Positions 1-10,310 of a DNA stretch of 64,000 bases are shown here, piece by piece. Location of the stretch: contig NKYR01000027.1 of the NCBI GenBank assembly GCA_003184365.1, forward strand, positions 124,001 to 188,000, written 5' to 3'. The translations under genes were made by a program, and so were the position numbers. Position 1 is the stretch's first letter. Each line of letters opens with the position of its first letter. Below the pieces are notes generated by a model. The model was not told the origin of the DNA. It did no database searches and worked only from the letters and a program-made list of their open reading frames with translations. This DNA comes from Evernia prunastri. Its lineage: Eukaryota; Ascomycota; Lecanoromycetes; Lecanorales; Parmeliaceae.

Positions 1-2081
1 ATATTCCTTTCACCGTTGCGCCTTACAGTGCACTTGCTCAGGTATGTACAAACTGTCTAACTACACAGGCAATGCTAAAAATTTGTAGCTTGTATACTAC
101 GAAAAGCACCCAAGCCAATTCATCGATGCTGTATACGGCCCATCGGAGCTCTTCTGCTTCGGCATTGACAAGCTCATAACTAAATTCGAGATGGCCAATG
201 ATAGCCAGAACGTAGGCGATAAGCATACACCAGAGTCTCCTGTCCTCGAGCTTTCAACGTTCCAATGGATCGATCGACGAGACTGTCTTGCAGCCCTCAA
301 GATAAATGTTAATGTTTTCATCGATGCCCTCATGTTGGCTGGTTCCAGTCTCCTTCCCACCTTTCCGCCTTTAGAAAATGAAAATGTCTACCGCAAAACG
401 TTTAATATGCGCAACGTCGTCGAGATGATCACTTCTTGTGGTGGTAGCGTTGTGCGCCTGTGTGCACAGTATTCTACGGATCCTGCTGTAAAAGGAGTCT
501 ACCTGGACCAGTACAAGAGGGCCTTGACAAGAATCAGACACCACGTCATCATGACCGATGAGGGAGAAGTTGAGATTTTAGACAAGGGCCACGCTCCTGA
601 TGATGCTCACGAGTGCATTGGCCTACGTCTGCCCGAAGAACTGTACATGTATCTCTCTCGTGGTATGCTTCGCCCAAGGGTCCTCAACTGGCTGACCTCT
701 GGCAAAATTTCTATTACACAGCCTCTTGCAGGGGGCGACGGTCGACCTTATCAAAATCTTGTGAAGGTTCAGCTAGATCCATTGAGAAGGCAGGCACTAT
801 CACTTTTGACTGAGCCAATACACCGGTATTATCACTCGAGAGACATTACAACAAGCCTTTGGTTTGACCCCACCTACGACGGAAAATTCAACATGAGGGA
901 TATATCCTCTCCTCGGGACTTGCTGTCAAAGTGGAACGTCAAGAACAATCTGATAGCAGGGGTACATGAATGTTCACCTGCTGTGATGTTTTAGGCTGAT
1001 CATTGCTCTAGTATTCTACAGAAGACTTGCCAGCAGGTACTCTCTCGTTTGCGATCCTGAGCTTGGAGAACCCCGAGTTTGCTGCGAAGACCGTCACGCA
1101 AAAGCCAAAGGCTGGACAAGAGGTGAGAATCAAATCCTCGAAGTTTGATTGAGACGCTGATTGTGCCAAGCCCCTGAAGCACCGTGACGAGATACTTGCA
1201 AATGCAGTTTGGCGCTTGCTCCAGCTACGAGGTTACTTGAACGAGCAGCATCAGCTCTCAGAGTGGGGCAGGGTGTTGGAAGCTGTTTGGTCGGCGTCAG
1301 GCACAAGGAGAGATGAGGAAGAGGCCGCGCTAATTGCAGTAGAGCTTATGCGGTTTGAGCTTATTAATCCAGATACGATGTTCTTAGGTTATGGTGGTGC
1401 ACCTGGGAATGGATCAGGTCAGTGCAGAACTGGGCAGGACGGACATTGCTAATGTTTTCAACAGATATTGACAAGCGCAATGCCATGCTGGTGTCTCGCG
1501 TTGCTTGTCTTGGAAAGATTCGCCATTCGGCCAAGGGCTATAGTGGTCCGCTGAGTCGACACATGCTGGCTTACCACTCAATTGTGTCGAACGTGCACGC
1601 AAGTCTCCGGGATTTGCTAGAGATGGTCGTTGCGGCCATGTTCTTGGAGGGACATGTTGATAGAGATCGCGAAGACTGGGTAGATATTTCTCTCGGGTAC
1701 GTCTACTGACCTCCTGAATTTGTTTGTACATTCCGTTCTGATGCTCCCACAGCTTGCCGTTTTATCAGGAGCAGTCGTGCGCTCTCGGAGTCTTGACGAT
1801 GCATTTTCTAGACGACTTGTGTAATTACCCAAACCCTACGTTGGAAAGTACTCGGGCCGAAGTCAAACGGAAAGGACAAGAATGGATTATGCACGGTGAT
1901 TTCTGTGGCAGCTTAGACGATGCTTTTCGAATTTGGGATGCAGTGAGTGAATGAGCCTAGTGACTACGAATGATGCTTATATTGTATTTAGGTTTACCGA
2001 GGAGTGAAGGTAGCTGGGAACAAATTAAAAGATGCCAGTATCTGGGATGAAGTCGATACCTGGCTGTCTCAGAGGAAGTAG
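1..2081 (+). CDS. MKT1: MKT1-like post-transcriptional regulator (XPG-fold), 3' part
   Basis: The gene enters from the left edge, so its start is missing. Seven exons fit one frame: 1-41, 89-961, 1012-1122, 1171-1417, 1465-1696, 1753-1942 and 1992-2081, ending in TAG. The introns are 46-60 bases with good donors (GTATGT, GTACAT, GTGAGA, GTCAGT, GTACGT, GTGAGT). The first codons read APYSALAQ, then YEKHPSQFIDAVYGPSELFCF, an XPG/FEN1-like nuclease-fold segment seen in yeast Mkt1. It is followed by the large Mkt1 middle and C-terminal regions. Yeast Mkt1 works with Pbp1 in the cytoplasm to control translation and stability of selected mRNAs. The family is thought to lack nuclease activity; I did not check catalytic residues because the N-terminus is outside the window. 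The family call rests on remembered similarity; the exon structure is seen directly. Confidence 0.82.
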
Positions 2082-2670
2082 GGGGGTGAGATGAGCTTGG
2101 CATTTACTTAAATCTTGCGCAGAGCCTGGGAGAGCAGCTAAGAGCTTCAATCTGGTCATGGCCAGATTCAGATCAGCAGTTGAAGGTTAAATCAAAGAAG
2201 TCGTATTATATTGCTGTAGCTCAAGGTCATGCGAGGCTTTTCCGAGGTTGTGCTGCAATGCGCGAGGGAAGTCTTCAGTATATCCTTCATTATGCCGCAA
2301 TCAGGAAGCACAAGCTAGCAGGGGCCAATTGTAGGCAAAGCAATTGATCCATTCAAGCTTGTCGCGTGAGATGTCAGCATGAATCCGCAGTCAGCCGCGG
2401 CGATTAGAGAAATGATAATTCCTAAGATTACATTTAGCCCCTGCTAGCGTGTGCCCGATTGCAGCACTCCAGCATAAGGCCTTAGGAAGGATCGCTGTGG
2501 GATTCAAGTGTGGCAAATTTCGTTAGTGCGGTTTCGCTGCGCCACTAAGGCTCCAGCTACTGTGTCCTCAGAGCTGATTGATAATAATAAATAAGTGATT
2601 GAAATATTTCTCTTCATCAAACTACATACCTTCTGCCTCTCGACCACCATTTGTTTATACAGCTGCCATT
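2082..2670. other. Intergenic region between MKT1-like and PDI genes
   Basis: No coding frame of note. It contains an inverted-repeat element at 2311-2451 (separate entry) and the 5' region of the PDI gene. Otherwise nothing recognisable. Confidence 0.6.
2311..2451. repeat. Short inverted-repeat (MITE-like) element
   Basis: The 12-base arm gctagcaggggc at 2314-2325 is repeated exactly as its reverse complement gcccctgctagc at 2437-2448. Imperfect pairing extends the arms to about 23 bases with four mismatches. The total span is about 140 bases, with no coding capacity between the arms. This is the architecture of a small non-autonomous DNA transposon or a foldback structure. No clear target-site duplication was confirmed, so the transposon reading is inference. 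Confidence 0.45.
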
Positions 2671-3826
2671 ATGACTCGACTGAGCCACCTCCTCCTCTCC
2701 GCCTTTGCTGCTCTAGGCGCCAATGCAGCCTCTTCGGTCCTCGACCTCATCCCAAACAATTTTGATGACATCGTTTTAAGATCAGGCAAGCCAGCCCTGG
2801 TCGAGTTCTTCGCTCCTTGGTGCGGTCATTGCAAGAAATTAGCCCCCATATACGAAGAGTTGGCCACAAACTTTGAATTTGCCAAAGACAAAGTATCCAT
2901 TGCAAAGGTAGACGCGGATGCAGAAAAAGACCTCGGAAGAAAGTTTGGGGTGCAGGGTTTCCCAACCCTGAAGTGGTTCGACGGGAAGAGTGATACACCT
3001 ACAGACTACCAAGGTGGTCGGGACTTGGAGAGTCTTTCCAGCTTCATCTCCGAGAAAACCGGCATCAAGATCAAGACAAAGAAACCAGCTCCAAGCGCCG
3101 TCGAAATGCTTACGGACAGATCTTTCCAGACCGAGATTGGTGGTGATAAGGATGTCTTGGTGGCTTTCACTGCACCATGGTGTGGACGTATGTTGAAGTC
3201 GTTCCAGGGCCAATCTTAGCCCAACGTTGCTGACCTTTTCCACAGATTGTAAGAGCTTAGCGCCAGTTTGGGAGCAAGTAGCAACCGATTACGCCTCAGA
3301 GCCGTACATCTTAATTGCCAAGGTCGATGCTGAAGCGGAAAACTCGAAAGCTACAGCTCAAGATCAAGGCGTGAAGTCATACCCCACTATCAAATACTTT
3401 CCTAAAGGTTCCACCACCCCTGAGCCATACGAAGGCGGTCGAACCGAGCAGGACCTTCTTACCTTCATGAATCAGAAAGCGGGCGTTCACCGCACGATTG
3501 GCGGCAAGCTGGACGAAATTGCTGGCACGATACCAAGTCTGGACACCCTTGTGGGAAGGCTTACTGGCGGTGAAAGTATTGCCGGTCTATCGGAACAGAT
3601 GACAAGTGCTGCAAAGGCATCGAAGGACAAGTATGCGGAGTACTACGTCAGGGTGACGGACAAGCTCAGCAAGAATGCCGGGTATGCGGAGAAAGAACTT
3701 GCTAGATTACAAAGTCTGATCCAAAAGGGGGGTTTGGCGCCCGAGAAAATCGATGATTTGACTTCCCGATCCAATATCTTAAGGCGTTTCAAAGGGCAGG
3801 AACAGGTTGCCAAAGAAGAGCTGTAA
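2671..3826 (+). CDS. ER protein disulfide isomerase, erp38/PDI-D type
   Basis: Two exons, 2671-3187 and 3246-3826, with a 58-base intron that splits the second active site; the product is 365 residues. A hydrophobic signal peptide covers about residues 1-20. Two thioredoxin folds follow, each with a CGHC redox centre (residues 51-54 and 171-174; the second is completed only after splicing). A C-terminal helical region matches the ERp29c/PDI-D domain. The last four residues are KEEL, an HDEL/KDEL-like ER retrieval signal. The domain order (Trx-Trx-ERp29c) and length match fungal erp38, which catalyses disulfide formation and isomerisation in secretory proteins in the ER lumen. The start is the first ATG followed by a signal peptide. 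Confidence 0.93.
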
Positions 3827-4164
3827 GAAACTGGACATTGTACGATAGAAAAGCAAGAGCGATTTGCCGCACATCTTAGCACTTTCCTTTGGGGAAGCTT
3901 TTTTCTCCTCTAAGGCCAAAGCGTTTACATCCGTGACTCGCGTACTTGGGTGACTACACTCCAATTTCAGTCGTACCTAAGAAGAGCTTTTCAATTCTGT
4001 TCTGCCACCGTAGCTCGCGCAGTCCCATGTTATTGTCAATGAGCTAAACAACATCCAACAATACGCTGCACAAGTTGACCAAAGACATCGGCAGCCGCCC
4101 GGGGGTATATGCAAAATATGGGTCTAGATGTGTAAATTAAAGCAAATGGCAGACTCCTGTCGCT
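3827..4164. other. Convergent 3' spacer between PDI (+) and HSBP1 (-)
   Basis: 338 bases holding the two 3' untranslated regions of convergent genes. No coding frame or repeat of note. Confidence 0.5.
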
Positions 4165-4499
4165 TCAAGTCTCGCCACTGTCTGAGTTGTTTCCCGCTTT
4201 GATAGCTGCTTCCATATCATCGAGCCTTTGTGACATCTCGTCCACTATGAACAATTAGTCAATGTTCAATTCTGAAATGGCAGTAGCCTCCAATACTTTT
4301 CGCAAATAATTCGGCTGAAACTTTGGAAAATCTAGGACCGAGGTTATTAAGCAGACTGTCGACAGCCTTCACCAGGTCGCTCTCTTCTCCAGTGCTCATC
4401 GCAGTCTGCATCAATGCCAAAGGTTAAAAGCCAGTAAAGTCGAGGGCGAGAAGACCGTACACTTGGACGAGGATTCGAGTCTTGATTGGCTGAAGACAT
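4165..4499 (-). CDS. HSBP1: Heat shock factor binding protein 1 (HSBP1-like)
   Basis: A very small three-exon gene: 4461-4499, 4297-4405 and 4165-4244 on the minus strand, with introns of 55 and 52 bases, encoding 75 residues. The core reads AAVDSLLNN-like at the start (VKAVDSLLNNLGPRFSKVS), then AELFAKMDEMSQRLDDMEAA. This is the heptad coiled coil of HSBP1, a short trimeric protein that binds the trimerisation region of heat shock factor and dampens the heat shock response. Length (about 75-100 aa in the family) and coiled-coil position fit. Exon 1 (13 codons) rests on donor GTACGG keeping phase; an alternative start is the ATG at 4399. The gene is easily missed by simple ORF calling because no exon exceeds 110 bases. 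Confidence 0.82.
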
Positions 4500-4594
4500 C
4501 TCCCTCGTGGTATGGAGATGTTCAGGCTTACAACCCAGAGCTATTTGTTAATCCGTTGGCTTCTTCCTCGTATTAAACAAAAAGGAGACACAGA

Positions 4595-7074
4595 CTCGAT
4601 TGATTGATTGATTATGTCATACTACCCTGAAGTTAGTCCCTTAGTGGGCCAACTATGCGAGATTACATAATCCATCTACCAGCCAATCCAGCCAATCATA
4701 TTGCCCCACTAGCAAAAGTGAGGCTATACAAATCGGTGTGGATCCACTTGCTGCCTCATTGCATGCATCCTTGTGGGGGGGTACCCTACTACGCTGGGGC
4801 CCCCCACATCGTGGCCGCGTCCTGCTTGTTGATATCATGCCTCTACGAATCCTTCTTCTTGTTCTTCATCGAGGGCCGGGGTTNTACTCTGCCGTGTACC
4901 GTTTTCGTCCTCCAGCCGGTGGCCTTTTTTGCCTCTACATCGGCCCATTCGTTACCTGCAATACCGATGTGGGCCGGTATCCAGTGCAATTCGGTAGAGA
5001 TTCCTTGATCCCGGAGAGCATTGATCATTTGGACTGCATGCATGAGATAGATTTGGCCTGATCTCTTTCCTGGATCTCCAATGGCTCTGATGGATGACTG
5101 ATTATCAGTATTAATAATGACCGTACCGGTAGGATGTGGTCGTTTGAGTGTTGCAATAGTCAATGCCTGAATAATCCCATGCAACTCGGCCGAGTAGACG
5201 GTGTACCAGGTGTCAGATNCTGTGATTCTTCTGGCCGCAAGCGATTGGATTCTTTGCAATGCTACTAGGTGAGACTTGTTGTGCCCCGGAGAGTTTTCGG
5301 GCTGGTACCAGGCCGAGCAGCCATACGAGATTTGTGGTACCACTACCGCCTGATATAGCTGACGCATGCTCTTGTAGTTACCACCCCAGGTGGATNNNNN
5401 NNNNNNNNNNNNNNNNGTGTACCAGATGTCAGATCCCATGAATATTTGCCATGGCGATCCCATTGTGTAGGATACCGCTGCTGCTCCGATCTTCTTGTTG
5501 ATTCCACTACCGTCCGTGTAGAACATCGTATGGCCCTCCTTCATNCTGCCTCTTTAGTTTTGCAAATAATCGTTTTTGGGGGTTCCCATTCCGGTGAGAC
5601 GCTGAATGGTTGCAACTTTTCGAGCTGTTGAACATTGCCATAGAGGGATTCAAATCTACTGGTATGTCTCTCTAGTGGGCTAGTCAGCCTGTTTTTCCTT
5701 GGCTTCCTCTTGGATTTCCACCGCTCCATGCGAGGCTTAATGATATCATGATAGGAAGGGCTTGTTGCAATCCTTAGCACCGCCTCAGAGGTTAGCTTCT
5801 CTAGCTGCTGTTTGACCGGTAGGATATGTGCCGCTATGTCTAGGGCTGGTGTTGATGTGGCCTTGAATGCCCCTGTGATTCTTCTGGCCGCAAGCGATTG
5901 GATTCTTTGCAATGCTACTAGGTGAGACTTGTTGTGCCCCGGAGAGTTTTCGGCTGATACCAGGCCGAGCAGCCATACGAGATTTGTGGTACCACTACCG
6001 CCTGATATAGCTGACGCATGCTCTTGTAGTTACCACCCCAGGTGGATCCCGATATCCTTGCTAGTGCTCCAATGCTCTTAGTGGCCTTAGCGCGAATTTC
6101 TCTTATGCGGTCGTTCCACCGAAGTTTCCTGTCTATTTGCACTCCCAGATATGTGACGAAATCTCTCGCCTCGATGGACTGTGTGGCATTAAGGTGGAGG
6201 GACGGGCCTAAGCCGTCTCTCTGCTTTCTGCTGAGGTGGATCAGCTGATATTTCTTGGGATCGAACTCCGAGCCGTGGCGTTTGGCCCATGGTAAGNGTT
6301 GATTCCACTACCGTCCGTGTAGAACATCGTATGGCCCTCCTTCATGGATTGTTCCGATAGCTTCCTTGCTGCCTCTTTAGTTTTGCAAATAATCGTTTTT
6401 GGGGGTTCCCATTCCGGTGAGACGCTGAATGGTTGCAACTTTTCGAGCTGTTGAACATTGCCATAGAGGGATTCAAATCTACTGGTATGTCTCTCTAGTG
6501 GGCTAGTCAGCCTGTTTTTCCTTGGCTTCCTCTTGGATTTCCACCGCTCCATGCGAGGCTTAATGATATCATGATAGGAAGGGCTTGTTGCAATCCTTAG
6601 CACCGCCTCAGAGGTTAGCTTCTCTAGCTGCTGTTTGACCGGTAGGATATGTGCCTCTATGTCTAGGGCTGGTGTTGATGTGGCCTTGAATGCCCCTGTG
6701 ATTCTTCTGGCCGCAAGCGATTGGATTCTTTGCAATGCTACTAGGTGAGACTTGTTGTGCCCTGGAGAGTTTTCGGGCTGATACCAGGCCGAGCAGCCAT
6801 ACGAGATTTGTGGTACCACTACCGTCTGATATAGCTGACGCATGCTCTTGTAGTTACCACCCCAGGTGGATCCCGATATCCTTGCTAGTGCTCCAATGCT
6901 CTTAGTGGCCTTAGCGCGAATTTCTCTTATGCGGTCGTTCCACCGAAGTTTCCTGTCTATTTGCACACCCAGATATGTGACGAAATCTCTCGCCTCGATG
7001 GACTGTGTGGCATTAAGGTGGAGGGACGGGCCTAAGCCGTCTCTCTGCTTTCTGCTGAGGTGGATCAGCTGATC
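4595..7074 (-). mobile_element. Rearranged, 5'-truncated Tad-like LINE (non-LTR retrotransposon) fragments
   Basis: Minus-strand coding pieces show the C-terminal part of a LINE reverse transcriptase (IHLSRKQRDGL, then DFVTYLGVQIDRKLRW and the GNYKSMRQLYQ / QISYGCSAWYQP segments) followed by an RNase H domain. The RNase H acidic residues are in FYTDGSG, SAELHG, NTDNQSS and GNEWAD. This is the tail of a Tad1-type LINE polyprotein; the endonuclease and most of the RT are absent, as in 5'-truncated insertions. The same RT segment appears three times: about 6299-7073, 5546-6296 and 5220-5395. Pieces are joined at ambiguous bases (4884, 5219, 5396-5416, 5545, 6297). The 3' end lies toward 4595, beside a GATT tetranucleotide run that could be the tail. 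No copy is intact. Confidence 0.85.
5546..7073. repeat. Near-identical direct repeat of LINE segment, period about 823 bases
   Basis: Bases from 5546 match those from 6369 nearly perfectly over about 700 bases. One-base loss near 5950 (ttttcggctg versus ttttcgggctg) shifts the frame in the lower copy. A third partial copy lies at 5220-5395. The blocks meet at N bases, so the apparent tandem order may be an assembly product. Confidence 0.8.
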
Positions 7075-7276
7075 GTACCTGAAGAGACTTTGTTCGCGCA
7101 ACAAGAGCCAAGCTGTTAGCTGATTAGTGTGTCGCGATATCTACACGTTGTGTGCCTACAGACAATCTTGACCGCAAATCGTCTGCCTGTTCCGTTATAT
7201 TTTACGTCAGCCGTCTCGGCGCTATTGGGAAAAAGGTAGCAGACTCGCGGCCTTGTAGCCTGGCATTGATAGTCTA

Positions 7277-8335
7277 GTGCTAGGTCTGCCCTTTGACTTG
7301 CCCACACCAAGGGTTGCCATGACCCTCATTGTGAACAAGCGACTATCTGCACTTCACAGATCCACCGCAACCAATGACGAGGGTAGAGATAGCATCCCAT
7401 TGCTCACCATCTCGACCCACAAGATGGACAATCAGGCAGACAATCTTGCACAGGGAGAATTGACCAGTAATGCCGAAGTTGTTTCGTATCGCTCGAGAGC
7501 TTCTAGTGTCATTTCTACCGGGACCAAATTCAGCATTTCCACCATGCCGCAAGGGCATTATCATATTGACAATGTCCTTGAAGGGAACGCTATCCGAGCC
7601 TCTTCAAATCGGCCTGGATCCATGTACAGCGTGCGTTCGATTGCGACCTCTCTGCCCCCATATGAAGACCACGCACCACGGCCAGCAAGCGGCAACGAGT
7701 CAGAGCAACCGCCAACTCCATCGACTGCCGACCCTGAAAACACCCTCAGCCTCCACTACGGCCGCGTCGTTCGTACGATCGACGAGAATCATGCACGCCA
7801 GCTTGCTCGGATTTATGAAGCACATGACCAGCAATTGAAAGCTCATGAGCAGGAGCTTGCTGCGACTCGAGAAGCGATTGACCAAGCTTACCGAAAGGAA
7901 TGGAAGGCCAAAAACCGGGAAATGGAGCGCGTTCGCGAAGAAGCTGCGGCTACCGTTGCTGAGATGCAGCATACGTTAGATCGAGCATTAGAGAAAGGTA
8001 GGGAAGAGTGTGCTGCGAAAGTCACTGCACTGGAAGAGCAAATTCGGTCGCTTTCCGTTACCCATGACGAAAGCCTAGCCCGTATCCAGCAAGATGCCAC
8101 TGATCAGGTTGTCACTCTTGATGAGGAGTATCAGGCGACTATTGACAAGGCGAGGAACGCCATCGAGGACCTGTGGGAGGGAAGGTGGAACGACCGTACG
8201 AGACTTGCTGCCGAAGAGGCACGGAGGCTCGATTTGCAAAGGGACGCAGAGTGGCTCAGAGTGATTGAGAGTACGCACCCAGAGCTTCTGGACGAGATGA
8301 AGACTGCGATTGAAGCTTCTCGTGGGAAGGCGTAA
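7277..8335 (+). CDS. Hypothetical coiled-coil protein
   Basis: Unspliced frame of 352 residues from the ATG at 7277; an in-frame ATG at 7319 is an alternative start. Residues 1-160 are polar and Ser/Thr/Pro-rich with no recognisable domain. From about 165 to 325 the protein is strongly helical and charged (EAHDQQLKAHEQELAATREA, ERVREEAAATVAEMQHTLDR), a long coiled coil. It lies about 200 bases from the LINE block. The frame stops at TAA 8333-8335, inside a perfect donor sequence GTAAGT, and the same frame continues open to 8563; a 30-base intron (8332-8361) or an error could extend the protein by about 66 residues. Function unknown; the coding call is supported by length and composition. Confidence 0.65.
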   Translation: MLGLPFDLPTPRVAMTLIVNKRLSALHRSTATNDEGRDSIPLLTISTHKMDNQADNLAQGELTSNAEVVSYRSRASSVISTGTKFSISTMPQGHYHIDNVLEGNAIRASSNRPGSMYSVRSIATSLPPYEDHAPRPASGNESEQPPTPSTADPENTLSLHYGRVVRTIDENHARQLARIYEAHDQQLKAHEQELAATREAIDQAYRKEWKAKNREMERVREEAAATVAEMQHTLDRALEKGREECAAKVTALEEQIRSLSVTHDESLARIQQDATDQVVTLDEEYQATIDKARNAIEDLWEGRWNDRTRLAAEEARRLDLQRDAEWLRVIESTHPELLDEMKTAIEASRGKA

Positions 8336-8563
8336 GTGTTTTCCAAACGTCAATTTTACAGCGCAGTCCTTGGACCCGTCATCGAAGAATTGCACGAGAA
8401 GGAGACGAAGCGGTGGGAGGCTGCTCACGTCCAAGAGCTTCCGTCGCAGAGCTGGCCTTGGAACGCCATAGCTTCTGTGGAGAGAAGAACTCCAACCCGA
8501 TTACACGAGCAAGCAAATCCAGGTACGAAACATCGGCTTGGAAAAAAGTCCGGCTGCCGATAA

Positions 8564-9515
8564 GAAAAGCTTTAGCGTCAAGAACGACATAGGTCCGTAG
8601 AGCAGAAAGCAAATTCAATGAGCGTGGAAAACTGGAAGAAGGTTGGTGCGGATCAAGGCTCTGGAAAAGCGAATAAGGGAGCCTTCCACCTACGGGCATT
8701 GGACCTGTGAGAGGAGAGAAATTTGGAGAGAGAGATTTCACATCCGGATACTGCGGTGTGACAATGTGAATGAAGCAACTGCAAATGGTACATTCAGAAG
8801 AAAAGAGGAAGTGAAAGTACGAAGCGGTAAGCACGAGTGTTCTGCTGAGGACGCTTCGAGATGAGTGGTCAAATGCCTGTTTGAGAGCTGACGTCTTCGA
8901 CATGTTCTGCGAGGCTGTAATCAAAACATATCGTCCTATTTGCTGCGCAGCGCTGCACTGCTTGTCAAATCTCCTACCCAAAAGCAAGTCCACACGTCGT
9001 TGCATCCTTAGATTTGCTGTCAATGCCTTCACAGATACTCCAAACTCCCCGTATGCAAAAGGGAAAACGACCGTGATTTCGCGGCGAATGTAAAAGCACC
9101 CGCAGACGACAAAACCTCGATACCGACCTCGTTGCCTCCAGAATACCCCACTGCTCCTTTGCTGTGCTATGCCACGCCTTAAACCCCCCCAACCCTCCCC
9201 AGCACCCTCCCCCAGCCCCATCATGATCTACAACCACGCATTCCGCCCTAATATTATTAAGATCCGAGCGGTTCTGACGTGCGCTACCTACCGGAGCAGG
9301 ACGTATTCGGCGCAGGATCAGCTTTGACGAGGCGTCACTTCGCTGCCTGCCGATAGAATAGGCTAGTCGCAAGTACAGTGGCGGGGACGTTTTCTGCTGC
9401 GCGTCCAGCGCTTTTACTGGTGAGATGCCACTTTTGCCGTGCGGTGTTGGAAGTGGAACTATGATATCACAATAGCGGTTTCTTGCGTGAAACGGCTGAA
9501 GACGAAATGTAGCCT
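8564..9515. other. Spacer without a convincing gene
   Basis: Only short or compositionally poor frames. A C-rich stretch lies near 9185-9225. A long minus-strand frame crosses 8379-9224 but has no recognisable protein features and overlaps the coiled-coil gene antisense. Confidence 0.4.
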
Positions 9516-9997
9516 TTGCATGAAATCTATAATGTTGACCCCTCCCATATTACCGAGCTCCAACCACTTCAGACTATCTACACCCGCGTCATGCAGTACG
9601 ATTTGAGCCGAGACTCAGCACTGGCGGAGTTCTACGATCTGGCGACCCCGAGGAGAAGGGAGGGGCAGAGGGTGGCGGAACTTGCGGAGCACATTGAACG
9701 TTTGGCAGGGGAGATGGACCGTGCGGTTCTGGGCATCCAGGGTGGATGGTGTGCTTGTTCTTGAGAGTTGGGTTGGCATCTGATGATGGAGCAGAAGAGG
9801 AGGTGCAAGTTGAAGAGACGATAGGGGTCGAGCTTCGGCTAGGGGATATGTGCTGGTTGCGTAGGCCAGATATCAGGAACCGGTTGGTCGAGGTTTGCAA
9901 AGAGGATTCTCGCCCTCCAAACAGCCGCATGGGAGGGGTCTCATCAGTACATTCTGCTGCCTCTATGGATGCGGGCGCTGATAATATGCGTGCATGA
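9516..9997 (+). CDS. Possible small hypothetical protein, structure unresolved
   Basis: Two adjacent plus-strand frames have protein-like composition. The first, 9516-9764, reads NVDPSHITELQPLQTIYTRV then an acidic helical segment. The second, 9746-9997, is acidic, with GVELRLGDMCWLRRPDIRN. They are in different frames and could be joined by an intron with a weak donor near 9741 and acceptor at about 9791. An upstream exon is also possible, because a GTGAGA donor near 9420 and TAG acceptor at 9509 bracket an intron-like stretch. I do not recognise the protein. It may be a decayed gene. Confidence 0.28.
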
Positions 9998-10310
9998 TTA
10001 AACCTTGAAGAAGGAAATGGTCCCCCGAACGGGAGATGGCAATGCCACACCCTTACTCGAGCACCCATGACAAAAAGGACTCCCGGTTGTTGAGCGACCT
10101 TAGGGACTATCAATACTGTTCAGAAGCTCCGGCAGACGCGTGAGTTCCCACAAGAAAATCTCGTAAAGTCAGTCCACCAGACAAGAACATGGACAGTCAT
10201 GAGTGTCGTCACCATCCAGTGGTATCTTAGCGAACTAACTTCGGATATGCCAGGAGCTGGGGGAACTACCTTTGAACCCCAGAAGAATAAGTCATTTCTT
10301 TCCAGACACT

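Noticed and set aside
2839..3243. 134-codon antisense frame opposite PDI
   Set aside because: Shadow of a conserved gene with no homology of its own.
8379..9224. 281-codon minus-strand frame
   Set aside because: Overlaps the coiled-coil gene antisense, no recognisable motif, odd composition; probably an accidental frame.
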